Shown here in pieces: positions 27,419 through 35,748 of a DNA stretch of 64,000 bases; within the stretch, counting starts at the first letter, position 1; every line of letters begins with the position of its first letter. The stretch is from positions 186,001 through 250,000 of the forward strand of contig NZ_RCIZ01000003.1 of the NCBI RefSeq assembly GCF_003666685.1, written 5' to 3'. This stretch comes from Mesorhizobium sp. YM1C-6-2 (lineage in GTDB: Bacteria > Pseudomonadota > Alphaproteobacteria > Rhizobiales > Rhizobiaceae). Made by a program: the position numbers and the translations under genes. The notes beneath the pieces are model-generated. The model saw nothing but the letters and a program-made list of their open reading frames with translations. It did no database searches and was not told where the DNA came from.

Positions 27419-27662
27419 GTTGTGCTCGCGGAGCCGGCCGTCGGCTAGTTTACGGACGGGCCGCCGACGAGTGTTCCGCGCCGCCGTGATGGCGTTAACC
27501 ATTCTGTTCCGGGACGGGACAGTCCCTGCTGCGCCGCTTCGACAGGTCATTTCGCGAAATAGTTGTGACTATGGCCGGCTGCCACCTGCCGGAAGGCGCG
27601 GAGCCGATTGTCAGGACGACGCCGGAATGTTCATTACACGCGGGGCTTTGCAGGAGGGAAAC

Positions 27663-28352
27663 ATGTCTAAAAGGCTTCTCGCGGAATTTCTCGGAACGTT
27701 CTGGCTCGTCTTCGGCGGTTGCGGCAGCGCCGTGCTCGCCGCGGCGTTTCCGGAACTTGGAATCGGGTTCGTCGGTGTCGCGCTGGCCTTCGGCCTTACC
27801 GTGCTCACCATGGTCTATGCGGTTGGCGGCATTTCGGGCGGCCATTTCAATCCGGCCGTCTCGGTGGGCCTAATGATCGGCGGACGCTTCGAGGCTAAGG
27901 ATCTCATTCCCTATGTGATCGCCCAGGTGATCGGAGCGATCGTGGCTTCGGCGGTGCTCTATGTCGTGGTCAGCGGCAAGGCCGACTTCGCCGGTATCGG
28001 CGGTTTCGCCACCAACGGCTATGGCGAAGCCTCTCCAGGCAAATACGGGCTCGGCTCGGCGCTGGTCATCGAGGTCGTGCTGACCTTCATGTTCCTGATC
28101 ATCATCCTCGGGGCGACGCATGGCCGCGTTCCCAAGGGCTTTGCACCGATCGCCATCGGCCTGGCGCTGACGCTGATCCACCTGATCTCGATCCCGGTGA
28201 CCAACACGTCGGTCAATCCGGCGCGCTCGACCGGCCCGGCGCTGTTCGTCGGCGGCATCGCATTGCAGCAGCTCTGGCTGTTCTGGGTCGCGCCGATCGT
28301 CGGCGCCGCGCTTGCCGGCATCACGCACAAGGCGCTGTTCGAAAAAGACTGA
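27663..28352 (+). CDS. aqpZ: Aquaporin Z
   Basis: A 229-aa six-helix water channel. Both NPA boxes are present (HFNPAVSVG and [11 protein letters not shown]), and the [12 protein letters not shown] context is typical of AqpZ water channels rather than glycerol facilitators. The ATG at 27663 has a GGAGGG site upstream; an open frame further upstream is spurious. An intrinsic terminator follows. Confidence 0.94.
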   Translation: MSKRLLAEFLGTFWLVFGGCGSAVLAAAFPELGIGFVGVALAFGLTVLTMVYAVGGISGGHFNPAVSVGLMIGGRFEAKDLIPYVIAQVIGAIVASAVLYVVVSGKADFAGIGGFATNGYGEASPGKYGLGSALVIEVVLTFMFLIIILGATHGRVPKGFAPIAIGLALTLIHLISIPVTNTSVNPARSTGPALFVGGIALQQLWLFWVAPIVGAALAGITHKALFEKD

Positions 28353-28367
28353 GCAGAGCTGAAAAAG

Positions 28368-28397
28368 GAAACGGCGCCATCGGCGCCGTTTTTTCTT
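28368..28397 (+). terminator. aqpZ intrinsic terminator
   Basis: AACGGCGCC-ATC-GGCGCCGTT, a 9-bp stem, is followed directly by TTTTC. It lies 17 bp after the stop codon. Confidence 0.88.
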
Positions 28398-28430
28398 CTA
28401 CTACCTGGCAAGCAAGGCCGCCCATGGCGG

Positions 28431-29153
28431 TCAAGTCATGTACTGGCCGCCATTGGCGGTGAGGGTTGACCCGGTGATGAAGCCGGAATCCTCGGACGCC
28501 AGAAACACCACGCAGCGGGCGATCTCGTCGGGTTCGCCGAGGCGGCCGGCCGGAATGGCTGCCACGATCGTCTCCAGCACCTTCTCCGGCACAGCGCGCA
28601 CCATTTCCGTGCCGATATAGCCCGGGCAGATCGCATTGACCGTGATGCCGGCCCTCGCGCCTTCCTGTGCCAGCGTCTTGGTGAAGCCGATGTCGCCCGC
28701 CTTTGAGGCAGCATAGTTCGACTGGCCCATCTGGCCCTTCTGACCGTTGATGGAGGAGATGTTGATGATACGGCCGAACTTGCGGTCGCGCATGCCGCTC
28801 CATAGCGGATGCGTCATGTTGAAGAGGCCGTTGAGATTGGTGTCGATCACGTCCTTCCACTGCTCGCGCGTCATCCGGTGGAACATTGCGTCGCGGGTGA
28901 TGCCGGCATTGTTGACCAGCACCGATACCGGGCCGAGATCGGCCTCCACCCGGCCGATGCCGGCGGCACAAGCGTCGTAGTCAGCGACCGACCATTTGTA
29001 GACGGGGATGCCCGTCTCCGCCTTGAACTTATCCGCGGCCTCGTCATTGCCGGCATAGTTGGCGGCGACGGTGTAGCCGGCATTCTTCAGCGCGACCGAG
29101 ATCGCGGCGCCTATGCCGCGCGAGCCTCCCGTCACCAGTGCGACGCGTGTCAT
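28431..29153 (-). CDS. phbB: Acetoacetyl-CoA reductase
   Basis: A 240-aa short-chain dehydrogenase that reduces acetoacetyl-CoA to (R)-3-hydroxybutyryl-CoA with NADPH for polyhydroxybutyrate synthesis. It shows the cofactor motif TGGSRGIG (8-15), NNAG, and the catalytic Ser...YAASK. SSINGQKGQMGQSNYAASKAG is characteristic of PhbB. It is downstream of phbA, separated by a 112-bp gap containing a long inverted repeat. Confidence 0.93.
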   Translation of the reverse strand: MTRVALVTGGSRGIGAAISVALKNAGYTVAANYAGNDEAADKFKAETGIPVYKWSVADYDACAAGIGRVEADLGPVSVLVNNAGITRDAMFHRMTREQWKDVIDTNLNGLFNMTHPLWSGMRDRKFGRIINISSINGQKGQMGQSNYAASKAGDIGFTKTLAQEGARAGITVNAICPGYIGTEMVRAVPEKVLETIVAAIPAGRLGEPDEIARCVVFLASEDSGFITGSTLTANGGQYMT

Positions 29154-29179
29154 GCAAAGTTCCTCCCTGTTGTAGGGAG

Positions 29180-29253
29180 TACGGAGCAGGCGAGCAGGGG
29201 AATAGGTTCGTTGAAGGCCGACCTAGATCCCCTGCTCTCCTACTGCCTTACTC
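29180..29253. repeat. Long imperfect inverted repeat between phbA and phbB
   Basis: GAGCAGGGGA (29192-29201) pairs perfectly with TCCCCTGCTC (29228-29237). The match continues imperfectly outward for about 30 bp per arm (AGGGAGTACGGAGCAG against TACTGCCTTACTCCCCT). Such AGGGGAGTA-type palindromes recur between genes in Mesorhizobium. It may form an mRNA hairpin that tunes the phbA:phbB ratio. Confidence 0.6.
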
Positions 29254-29265
29254 CCCTGATTCCCC

Positions 29266-30447
29266 TCAGTTCATCGCTTCCACGCACATGGCGACGCCCA
29301 TGCCGCCGCCGATGCAGAGCGTGGCGAGGCCCTTCCTGGCGCCGCGGCGCTTCATCTCGAAGACCAGCGTGTTGAAGACGCGGGCGCCGGAAGCACCGAC
29401 CGGATGGCCGATGGCAATGGCGCCGCCGTTGACGTTCACGATCTCCGGGTTCCAGCCCATGTCCTTGTTGACGGCGCAGGCCTGCGCGGCAAAGGCTTCG
29501 TTGGCCTCGACGAGATCGAGGTCGGCAACCGACCAGCCGGCCTTCTCCAGCGCCTTGCGCGAAGCCGGGATCGGGCCGGTGCCCATGATCGCAGGGTCGA
29601 CGCCGGCCGTCGCCCAGGAGACGATGCGCACCAGCGGGGTGAGGCCACGCCGCGAAGCCTCGTCCTCGGTCATCAGCACGACGGCGGCGGCGCCGTCATT
29701 GATGCCGGACGCGTTGGCGGCGGTTACCGTGCCGTCCTTGTCGAAGGCGGGCTTCAGCTTGGCGACGGTCTCCAGCGTGGTGCCTGCGCGGATATACTCG
29801 TCCTGGTCGACGATCGTGTCGCCCTTGCGGCCCTTGATGGTGACCGCGGTAATCTCGTCCTTGAACCTTCCCGCCTTCTGTGCGGCCTCCGCCTTGTTCT
29901 GCGAGGCGACGGCGAAACGGTCCTGCTCGTCGCGGGTCAGCTGCCATTGGCGCGCGACGTTCTCGGCGGTGATGCCCATGTGGTAGCCGTGGAAGGCGTC
30001 GGTCAGACCGTCCTTGATCATCGTGTCGACGAGCTTCAGGTCGCCCATCTTGACGCCGCTGCGCAGATATTGCGCGTGCGGGGCCATGGACATGGATTCC
30101 TGGCCGCCGGCGACGATGATCTTCGCGTCGCCCGAGGTGATCTGCTGCATGCCGACTGCGATGGCGCGCAAGCCTGAGCCGCAGAGCTGGTTGAGGCCCC
30201 AGGCGGTGGTCTCCTGCGGAATGCCGGCGGCCATGGCGGCCTGGCGGGCGGGGTTCTGGCCCTGCGCGGCCGTCAGGATCTGGCCGAGGATGACCTCGTC
30301 GACTTCCTTGGCGTCGACGCCGGATCGGGTCAGCGCTTCCTTGATGGCGACGGCGCCGAGCTCATGCGCGGGCACGTTGGCGAATGCCCCGTTGAACGAG
30401 CCGACCGGGGTGCGGGCGGCTCCGGCGACGACGATGGAAGCAGGCAT
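29266..30447 (-). CDS. phbA: Acetyl-CoA acetyltransferase (beta-ketothiolase)
   Basis: The 393-aa biosynthetic thiolase condenses two acetyl-CoA to acetoacetyl-CoA, the first step in polyhydroxybutyrate synthesis. Seen are the nucleophile Cys in [11 protein letters not shown] (about 89), [20 protein letters not shown] with its catalytic His, and [13 protein letters not shown] with the second active Cys near the C-terminus. Length is normal. It is divergent from phaR. Confidence 0.95.
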   Translation of the reverse strand: MPASIVVAGAARTPVGSFNGAFANVPAHELGAVAIKEALTRSGVDAKEVDEVILGQILTAAQGQNPARQAAMAAGIPQETTAWGLNQLCGSGLRAIAVGMQQITSGDAKIIVAGGQESMSMAPHAQYLRSGVKMGDLKLVDTMIKDGLTDAFHGYHMGITAENVARQWQLTRDEQDRFAVASQNKAEAAQKAGRFKDEITAVTIKGRKGDTIVDQDEYIRAGTTLETVAKLKPAFDKDGTVTAANASGINDGAAAVVLMTEDEASRRGLTPLVRIVSWATAGVDPAIMGTGPIPASRKALEKAGWSVADLDLVEANEAFAAQACAVNKDMGWNPEIVNVNGGAIAIGHPVGASGARVFNTLVFEMKRRGARKGLATLCIGGGMGVAMCVEAMN

Positions 30448-30572
30448 GGTTTTCTCCAGAGTGTGAGGGTGCTTGGTAGGCGCACCGGATTTATGAGCAT
30501 TTCTCCCGCGTTTCCACGGGCCGAGTCAAACCGGAAATCGGCGATCCGGCGGCGCAGGGACGGCGGCTACTG

Positions 30573-30590
30573 TTATGCTGCGCAGCATAA
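30573..30590. promoter_or_regulatory. 18-bp perfect palindrome, candidate PhaR operator
   Basis: TTATGCTGCGCAGCATAA lies midway between phbA and phaR. Its core CTGCGCAG resembles the TGC/GCA-rich sites reported for PhaR repressors, which act on their own promoter and on phasin genes. Further TGC/GCA-containing stretches (CACTGCAAC, CGCAGTGCAC) follow to 30637. Confidence 0.6.
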
Positions 30591-30730
30591 TTTGCCGGCA
30601 CTGCAACATAACAATTATCCCGCAGTGCACAAACTACTTGGAATTGCGATGCTTTTGGGCATATCCTGCCCGAAAGGCGCAATCGTTGCCGGGGGCTTAC
30701 GAGGCTGCCTGGTCTTCTGGGAGGATGTCG

Positions 30731-31333
30731 ATGCCCGCCAAAGACGAACCGGTGGTGATCAAGAAATACGCCAACCGCCGCCTCTACAATACGGGCACCA
30801 GCACGTATGTGACGCTCGAGGACCTCGCCGAAATGGTCAAGAAGGGCGAGGACTTCACCGTGCAGGACGCCAAGACGGGCGACGACATCACGCATCCCGT
30901 CCTCACCCAGATCATCTTCGAGCTGGAGAACAAGGACGGGCAGAACATGCTGCCGATCTCCTTCCTGCGCCAGCTCATCTCCTTCTACGGCGACCAGATG
31001 CAGATGGTGGTGCCGAGCTTCCTCGAACAGTCGATGATCGCCTTCGCCAAGGAACAGGAACGGTTCCGCGAACAGATGAAATCGGCCATGGGCAAGGGAC
31101 CCATGGAGATGATGAAGATGACCCCGCCGATGAAGGCGATCGAGGAGCAGACGCGCCGCAACATCGAGCTGTTCCAGAACGCCATGCGCATGTTCACGCC
31201 GTTTCCCCCGACCGGCAGTCAGGCCGCGCCACCGGAGGGCGGTCGCGGAAAGGGCGGCGAGAAATCCGACGAGCTTTCGGAGCTGAAGCAGCAGATCGCT
31301 GCGATGCAGCGCAAGATCGACTCGATGGGTTGA
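30731..31333 (+). CDS. phaR: Polyhydroxyalkanoate synthesis repressor PhaR
   Basis: A 200-aa regulator. The N-terminal PHB/PHA accumulation regulator DNA-binding domain is seen in VVIKKYANRRLYNTGTSTYVTLEDLA (residues 8-33), followed by the PHB-binding domain and a C-terminal coiled-coil-like SELKQQIAAMQRKIDSMG. It senses free polymer granules and releases target promoters. The ATG at 30731 suits the GGGAGG site; an ATG 6 bp earlier is too close to it. A small GC hairpin without a T-run lies just after the stop (31337-31354). Confidence 0.93.
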   Translation: MPAKDEPVVIKKYANRRLYNTGTSTYVTLEDLAEMVKKGEDFTVQDAKTGDDITHPVLTQIIFELENKDGQNMLPISFLRQLISFYGDQMQMVVPSFLEQSMIAFAKEQERFREQMKSAMGKGPMEMMKMTPPMKAIEEQTRRNIELFQNAMRMFTPFPPTGSQAAPPEGGRGKGGEKSDELSELKQQIAAMQRKIDSMG

Positions 31334-31392
31334 CGCGCCGCCTATCGAGGCGGCAGTGCTTCACTGCAGGTGGCTGAGAGCCGTCGGGGAGG

Positions 31393-31800
31393 TCAGTTGA
31401 AGCTGACGTCCCGTCCCGCCGCGCGCAGCGACACGGAAAAGCCGGCCAGCACGTCGATAAGCGAAATCACCATCAGGACGAAGAAGACCGGGTGCGCCGC
31501 ACCCTCCACCAGCAGGAATTCGACCAGGAAGGCGACGAAGACGAAGGTCGACAACAGGTGGTCGACCACCGAGGCGTTCGAGGTGCGGGTCGACTTCACG
31601 ATCTCGACGAAGAAGAGCAGAAGCGCGATCACGATCATCGATATTCCAAGCGTCATCGAGAATACGCCGCCCGACATCATGCGGAAGGAGAACAGCTCGG
31701 TTGCCCATGGGTCTCCGTTCGGCCCGTCGCCGAACAGGCCGGCCAGGCCGAGATTGTAGAGGATGAAGGACACGACCAGCAGCGGGACGCTCGTCAGCAC
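31393..31800 (-). CDS. Small integral membrane protein of unknown function
   Basis: Encodes 135 aa with about four predicted membrane helices: N-terminal LLVVSFILYNLGLAGLFG, VFSMTLGISMIVIALLLFF, LLSTFVFVAFLVEFLLV and VFFVLMVISLIDVLAGFSV. No family name is recognised. A GTG start is used, with CAGGAG upstream. The gene lies 80 bp downstream of the HprK-PqqD fusion on the same strand, so it could belong to that operon, but nothing in the sequence proves a functional link. Confidence 0.72.
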   Translation of the reverse strand: MLTSVPLLVVSFILYNLGLAGLFGDGPNGDPWATELFSFRMMSGGVFSMTLGISMIVIALLLFFVEIVKSTRTSNASVVDHLLSTFVFVAFLVEFLLVEGAAHPVFFVLMVISLIDVLAGFSVSLRAAGRDVSFN

Positions 31801-31880
31801 GGCTTTCTCCTGAGAGGTTTTGTCCGCCCTGTAGAGAGCGCAATCGGCGGCGCGTCAAGGTCCGGCAGAGGGCGGCTGCT

Positions 31881-33224
31881 TCACAGTCCGCCCATCAGGG
31901 ACACGTCCCGGACAGCTGCGCCGACCCGCTCGACCAAGCCTTCGCCGACAAGCGCCGACAGCAACCCGTCGATGTCGTCCGCCACCTTTTGACGAGGCGT
32001 TTCAGGGAAGGCGCCGGCAACGACATCGCAAAGCGACGACGCATCACGCGGCGTTTCGAGAAGGTTCCAGACGCCGAGGCCGAGCGGGTCGAGCATGTGA
32101 ATGCCGTTGCCGCGGCTGTCCAGGAGGAAGCCGGACGCGTCGACCCGTTCCAATGTGACGGAAGGACTCCTCCGGTAGAGGGGCAGGCCGGGCTTCGGCG
32201 CGGGCGGACCGGCCTGTTTGACCCGTGCGCCCGACAACTCGTCGCGGATCACCGGATTGGCCCGGATCGGGCGCGGTGAGGCAGGTGCCTCTTTTCCAAA
32301 CGCCACGTCGAGGCAGCGGACGGCGTCCTCCAGATCCGAATAGACGAGGCGTTGCACGGGAACGTGCCTGATGATCGAGGCGAAAGTGGAAAGCAGCAGC
32401 AGCGCGTCGCGATCGTCGCGCGTGTTGCGCGTGAGGATTTCGAGGAGCGTCCGGTCGAGCGGCGCGGGCTCCAGCCGCGCCCGCACAGGCCGATTGTTGC
32501 GTTCAAGCAGGACGACGGCGCCAAGTGGCAGCCGTTCGCCGAAGCGGATTTCCGCGTCCTTTGGCGCGGAGAGGTAGGCGTAATAGCCGTCGCTCAGGAC
32601 CGTCCGGTCGCGCACATGGTTTTTGAATGCGCGGCTCGTCCGGCGGGGAAGTGGCAGCCGCAGCCGCGTCATGCATCCAGTCGAGACGGCTTCGCCGGCG
32701 GTAAGGTCGAACGGCAGGATGTCGTCGGCGAAGATGCGTCGTCCGCCAGCCGAAAGCCGCCCCATCAGCGTGCTCTTGCCGGCGCGATGCGCCGCGGGGA
32801 AGAGAACGAGGCGTCCGCCGAACTCGGCTGCCGCAGCGTGAAGGCAGACCAGTCCGGGCGAAGCGGCCGCCAGCGCATCGACCACCTCGACGACCAGCGA
32901 GCAGACGGCGCTGACGGCGGTCGGCTCATGGAAGGTTCCCCCGTCCTCGGGCCGCTCGATGATGATCTCGCCGCCGTCGGCGAAGATCCGGAGAAGCGGC
33001 TTCCCGGCCAATTTGCGGTCGCTCTTCATCGGCCAGCCGGTCAGAACCGATTGCAGCATCCCGGCGACGTGAGCCGTATCGGGGGAGAAGACGAGCGGCC
33101 TTTCCAGGCCATGCGGAAGAAGGACGAACATCAGGCGATCCGATGGAAGTCGGTGAGCCGGCATCGTTTCCGGCCGCCAACAGAGCAGGTGCGAAGCGGT
33201 TCCGGATGAAGCCTTGCCGGACAA
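31881..33224 (-). CDS. HprK-like kinase fused to PqqD-like domain
   Basis: A 447-aa protein with two modules. Residues ~100-310 resemble HPr Ser kinase-related proteins: LVCLHAAAAEFGGRLVLFPAAHRAGKSTLMGRLSAGG contains a P-loop (AAHRAGKST), then RIFADDILPFD with paired Asp. Residues ~350-437 look like PqqD, a RiPP recognition domain (GFLLDSRGNGIHMLDPLGLGVWNLL, then VADDIDGLLSALVGEGLVERVG). The start is uncertain: TTG at 33224, or ATGs at 33164 or 33131. It follows a Tat-signal Gly/Ser/Arg-rich gene by 54 bp. It probably recognises that small protein through the PqqD part and may phosphorylate it; this is inference. Confidence 0.72.
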   Translation of the reverse strand: MSGKASSGTASHLLCWRPETMPAHRLPSDRLMFVLLPHGLERPLVFSPDTAHVAGMLQSVLTGWPMKSDRKLAGKPLLRIFADGGEIIIERPEDGGTFHEPTAVSAVCSLVVEVVDALAAASPGLVCLHAAAAEFGGRLVLFPAAHRAGKSTLMGRLSAGGRRIFADDILPFDLTAGEAVSTGCMTRLRLPLPRRTSRAFKNHVRDRTVLSDGYYAYLSAPKDAEIRFGERLPLGAVVLLERNNRPVRARLEPAPLDRTLLEILTRNTRDDRDALLLLSTFASIIRHVPVQRLVYSDLEDAVRCLDVAFGKEAPASPRPIRANPVIRDELSGARVKQAGPPAPKPGLPLYRRSPSVTLERVDASGFLLDSRGNGIHMLDPLGLGVWNLLETPRDASSLCDVVAGAFPETPRQKVADDIDGLLSALVGEGLVERVGAAVRDVSLMGGL

Positions 33225-33278
33225 GGAGACGGAGCAACGGAAGCGTATTGCCTCCGCTGCTCCGACACTGTCAGTCGG

Positions 33279-33614
33279 TCAGCTGAAGATACGGCGGAGG
33301 GGACGGAGGAGATTGCCGGCGTTGACCGAACGGCGTCCTCGTCCGCCGGAACCGCGCGAGCCCCGCGAACCGCCGGAGCCGCGCGAGCCGCGTCCGCCGG
33401 AACCGCCGCTGCCCCTGCCGCCACGGCCACCGCCGCCGCCCGAGCCGCCACCGCTTCCGCCGGATGCCCTTGCCTGGTCGAGCGAAAGCAGGGTCGGCGC
33501 GGCATAGGCGGCGGCTCCGGTGATGCCGAGCAGCGCCAGCATGCGGCGGCGGCTCATATCCTTTCCTTCGACGTCGGGATGGTTGTCCGACTTGTCAAAA
33601 ATCCTGTCCGACAT
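33279..33614 (-). CDS. Tat-signal, Gly/Ser/Arg-rich small protein, candidate substrate of the kinase
   Basis: The 111-aa product has a 20-residue polar leader (SDRIFDKSDNHPDVEGKDM), then a twin-arginine signal SRRRMLALLGITGAAAYAAP (21-40) with possible cleavage after ARA. A ~45-residue Gly/Ser/Arg repeat of GSGG/GRGSR type follows, and the protein ends in SVNAGNLLRPLRRIFS. It has no Cys. An AAGGAG site lies 7 bp before the ATG. Its place directly upstream of an HprK-PqqD fusion suggests that it is a modified, exported peptide. Repetitive composition makes homology searches unreliable; a structural low-complexity secreted protein is the alternative. Confidence 0.7.
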   Translation of the reverse strand: MSDRIFDKSDNHPDVEGKDMSRRRMLALLGITGAAAYAAPTLLSLDQARASGGSGGGSGGGGGRGGRGSGGSGGRGSRGSGGSRGSRGSGGRGRRSVNAGNLLRPLRRIFS

Positions 33615-33868
33615 GGCATTTCTCCTTTCAGGTTCTGCGGCCGGACCCTTGTGCCTGGGACACAGGCTCCGATCCGGCTGGAAGAACGGGAGAATTCGTC
33701 GCTTATTCCACGCCGCGGGCGATTTTTACCAACCGCACAAATCGACAATGATTTCTAAGGGGTTCGTAATATAGAATCATCAAATGTGATTGCGAGGCGT
33801 GTGCCATTCTGTGGCAGAAACCGCGCCAAAGGCGCCAGAAAGCGTCAAGCTTTTCGGGGACGACAAAG

Positions 33869-35221
33869 ATGAGCGGCAAATATTTCGGCACGGACGGCAT
33901 CCGTGGCAAGGCCAATACATTTCCGATGACGGCGGAAGTGGCGATGAAGGTCGGCATGGCCGCCGGCCTGTCCTTCCAGCGCGGCAATCACCGGCACAGG
34001 GTCGTGCTCGGCAAGGATACGCGCCTGTCCGGCTACATGATCGAGAACGCGATGGTGGCCGGGCTGACCGCCGCCGGCATGGACGTGTTCCTGCTCGGGC
34101 CCATTCCGACGCCCGCCGTGGCGATGCTGGCGCGCTCGCTGCGCGCCGACATCGGCGTCATGATCTCGGCCTCGCACAACCCCTATTTCGACAACGGCAT
34201 CAAGCTGTTCGGGCCTGACGGCTACAAGCTCTCCGACGAGATCGAGCAACGCATCGAGGCGATGCTGGAAGACGGCGTCGAGATGGCGCTGGCCGATTCC
34301 GAAGGGCTCGGCCGGGCGAAGCGGATCGACGGCGTGCACGACCGCTACATCGAATTCGCCAAGCGCACGCTGCCCAAGTCGATGTCGCTGGCGGGACTCA
34401 GGGTCGTCGTCGACTGCGCCAACGGGGCCGCCTACAAGGTGGCGCCGGAAGCACTCTGGGAACTCGGCGCTGAGGTCGTTTCGATCAATGTCGAGCCCAA
34501 CGGCTTCAACATCAACCATGAGTGCGGCTCCACCCATCCGGAAGGCTTGTCGAAGAAGGTGCACGAGGTGCGCGCCGACATCGGCATCGCGCTCGACGGC
34601 GACGCCGATCGCGTCGTCATCGTCGACGAGAACGGCGAGGTCATCGACGGCGACCAGATCATGGCGCTGGTGGCGGAAGCCTGGCACAAGTCGGGCAAGC
34701 TCGCCGGCGGAGCTGTGGCGGCGACGGTCATGTCGAATCTCGGCCTCGAACGCTTCCTCTCCGGCATCGGGCTGGAACTGCACCGCACCAAGGTCGGCGA
34801 CCGCTATGTCGTCGAGCACATGCGCGCGCATGGGCTGAATGTCGGCGGCGAGCAGTCCGGCCATATCGTGCTTTCCGACTTCTCCACCACTGGCGACGGT
34901 CTGGTGTCGGCGCTGCAGGTGCTCGCCTGCATCAAGCGGCAGGGCAAGCCCGTCAGCGAGGTCGCCAAGAAATTCGAGCCGGTGCCGCAGCTTCTGAAGA
35001 ATGTCCGCTTCTCCGGCGGCAAGCCGCTTGAAGAGGCGCGGGTCAAGGCGGCGATCGAGGAGGCGCGCAACCTTCTCGGCCAGTCGGGCCGGCTGGTGAT
35101 CCGCCCTTCCGGAACAGAACCGCTGATCCGCGTGATGGCGGAGGGCGACGATCCAGGCCTGGTCAGGCGCGTGGTCGACGACATCGTCGGCGTCATCTCC
35201 GAGACGCGCAGCGCCGCCTAG
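33869..35221 (+). CDS. glmM: Phosphoglucosamine mutase
   Basis: A 450-aa enzyme interconverting glucosamine 6- and 1-phosphate for UDP-GlcNAc, hence peptidoglycan and LPS. It begins [13 protein letters not shown]. The phosphoserine loop is [15 protein letters not shown] (about 98-112), metal binding is in [16 protein letters not shown], sugar binding is in [13 protein letters not shown], and the phosphate-binding loop is [15 protein letters not shown]. It is divergent from the Tat-signal gene; the usual neighbour ftsH is not present. Confidence 0.96.
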   Translation: MSGKYFGTDGIRGKANTFPMTAEVAMKVGMAAGLSFQRGNHRHRVVLGKDTRLSGYMIENAMVAGLTAAGMDVFLLGPIPTPAVAMLARSLRADIGVMISASHNPYFDNGIKLFGPDGYKLSDEIEQRIEAMLEDGVEMALADSEGLGRAKRIDGVHDRYIEFAKRTLPKSMSLAGLRVVVDCANGAAYKVAPEALWELGAEVVSINVEPNGFNINHECGSTHPEGLSKKVHEVRADIGIALDGDADRVVIVDENGEVIDGDQIMALVAEAWHKSGKLAGGAVAATVMSNLGLERFLSGIGLELHRTKVGDRYVVEHMRAHGLNVGGEQSGHIVLSDFSTTGDGLVSALQVLACIKRQGKPVSEVAKKFEPVPQLLKNVRFSGGKPLEEARVKAAIEEARNLLGQSGRLVIRPSGTEPLIRVMAEGDDPGLVRRVVDDIVGVISETRSAA

Positions 35222-35292
35222 CCGCGGGCATTCCTGCTTTGCAGAACCGCCGTCTGCGCCCTACATTGGGCGCAGCACGAAGGGAGCACGCC

Positions 35293-35694
35293 ATGGATGC
35301 GAAAACCTATCCCGTCACTCATACGGATGCCGAATGGCGCGCCAGGCTGACGCCGGAACAGTACCAGGTGATGCGCAACCACGGCACCGAGCGGCCCGGA
35401 AGCTGCGCGCTGCTTCACGAGAAGCGGGCCGGCACGTTCAGTTGCGCCGGCTGCGACCAGCCGCTGTTCGAATCCAAGCTGAAGTTCGAAAGCGGCACCG
35501 GCTGGCCGAGCTTCAACGACCCGGTCCCCGGCTCCGTCGAGACCACGACCGACCGCAGCTATGGCATGGTCCGTACCGAGGTTCATTGCGCGCGCTGCGG
35601 CAGCCATCTCGGCCACGTCTTCGAGGACGGCCCGCCGCCGACCTATCTGCGCTACTGCATCAACGGCGTCGCGCTGAACTTTCAGGCGACCTGA
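35293..35694 (+). CDS. msrB: Peptide-methionine (R)-S-oxide reductase
   Basis: The 133-aa cytosolic MsrB reduces methionine-R-sulfoxide in proteins. It has two zinc CxxC motifs (CAGCDQPLF and CARCGSHLGHVF), SGTGWPSF, and the catalytic Cys in YLRYCINGVAL. The ATG at 35293 is chosen because it follows AGGGAG; the open frame extends upstream to 35239 without a good site. Confidence 0.93.
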   Translation: MDAKTYPVTHTDAEWRARLTPEQYQVMRNHGTERPGSCALLHEKRAGTFSCAGCDQPLFESKLKFESGTGWPSFNDPVPGSVETTTDRSYGMVRTEVHCARCGSHLGHVFEDGPPPTYLRYCINGVALNFQAT

Positions 35695-35748
35695 GCATGC
35701 CGGGGAGGGTGGGGGCCGACGCGATCACGCTGCCAAGGGTGGGCTAGC

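Larger units (their letters stand above)
26896..27662. other. Large non-coding region with GANTC cluster and repeats
   Basis: This 767-bp gap separates the divergent helicase and aqpZ genes. No convincing gene is present. It holds twelve GANTC sites between 27070 and 27379, two direct and one inverted imperfect repeat copy, an AT-richer patch near 27269-27295, and perfect 12-bp palindromes at 27412-27423 and 27549-27560. It should also contain the helicase and aqpZ promoters. Its density of methylation sites points to a regulatory or replication-linked role. Confidence 0.7.

Noticed and set aside
27070-27420. Chromosomal replication origin
   Set aside because: No DnaA boxes were recognised, and the genes that usually flank oriC in Rhizobiales (such as hemE, gidA, parAB) are absent. 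Kept only as an origin-like possibility.
27417-27662. Upstream extension of aqpZ in frame
   Set aside because: The added 82 codons are unlike aquaporin N-termini, and the ATG at 27663 has a good ribosome-binding site.
33279-33614. Low-complexity artefact rather than a gene
   Set aside because: The Tat signal, a strong ribosome-binding site and the close spacing to the kinase gene argue that it is translated.
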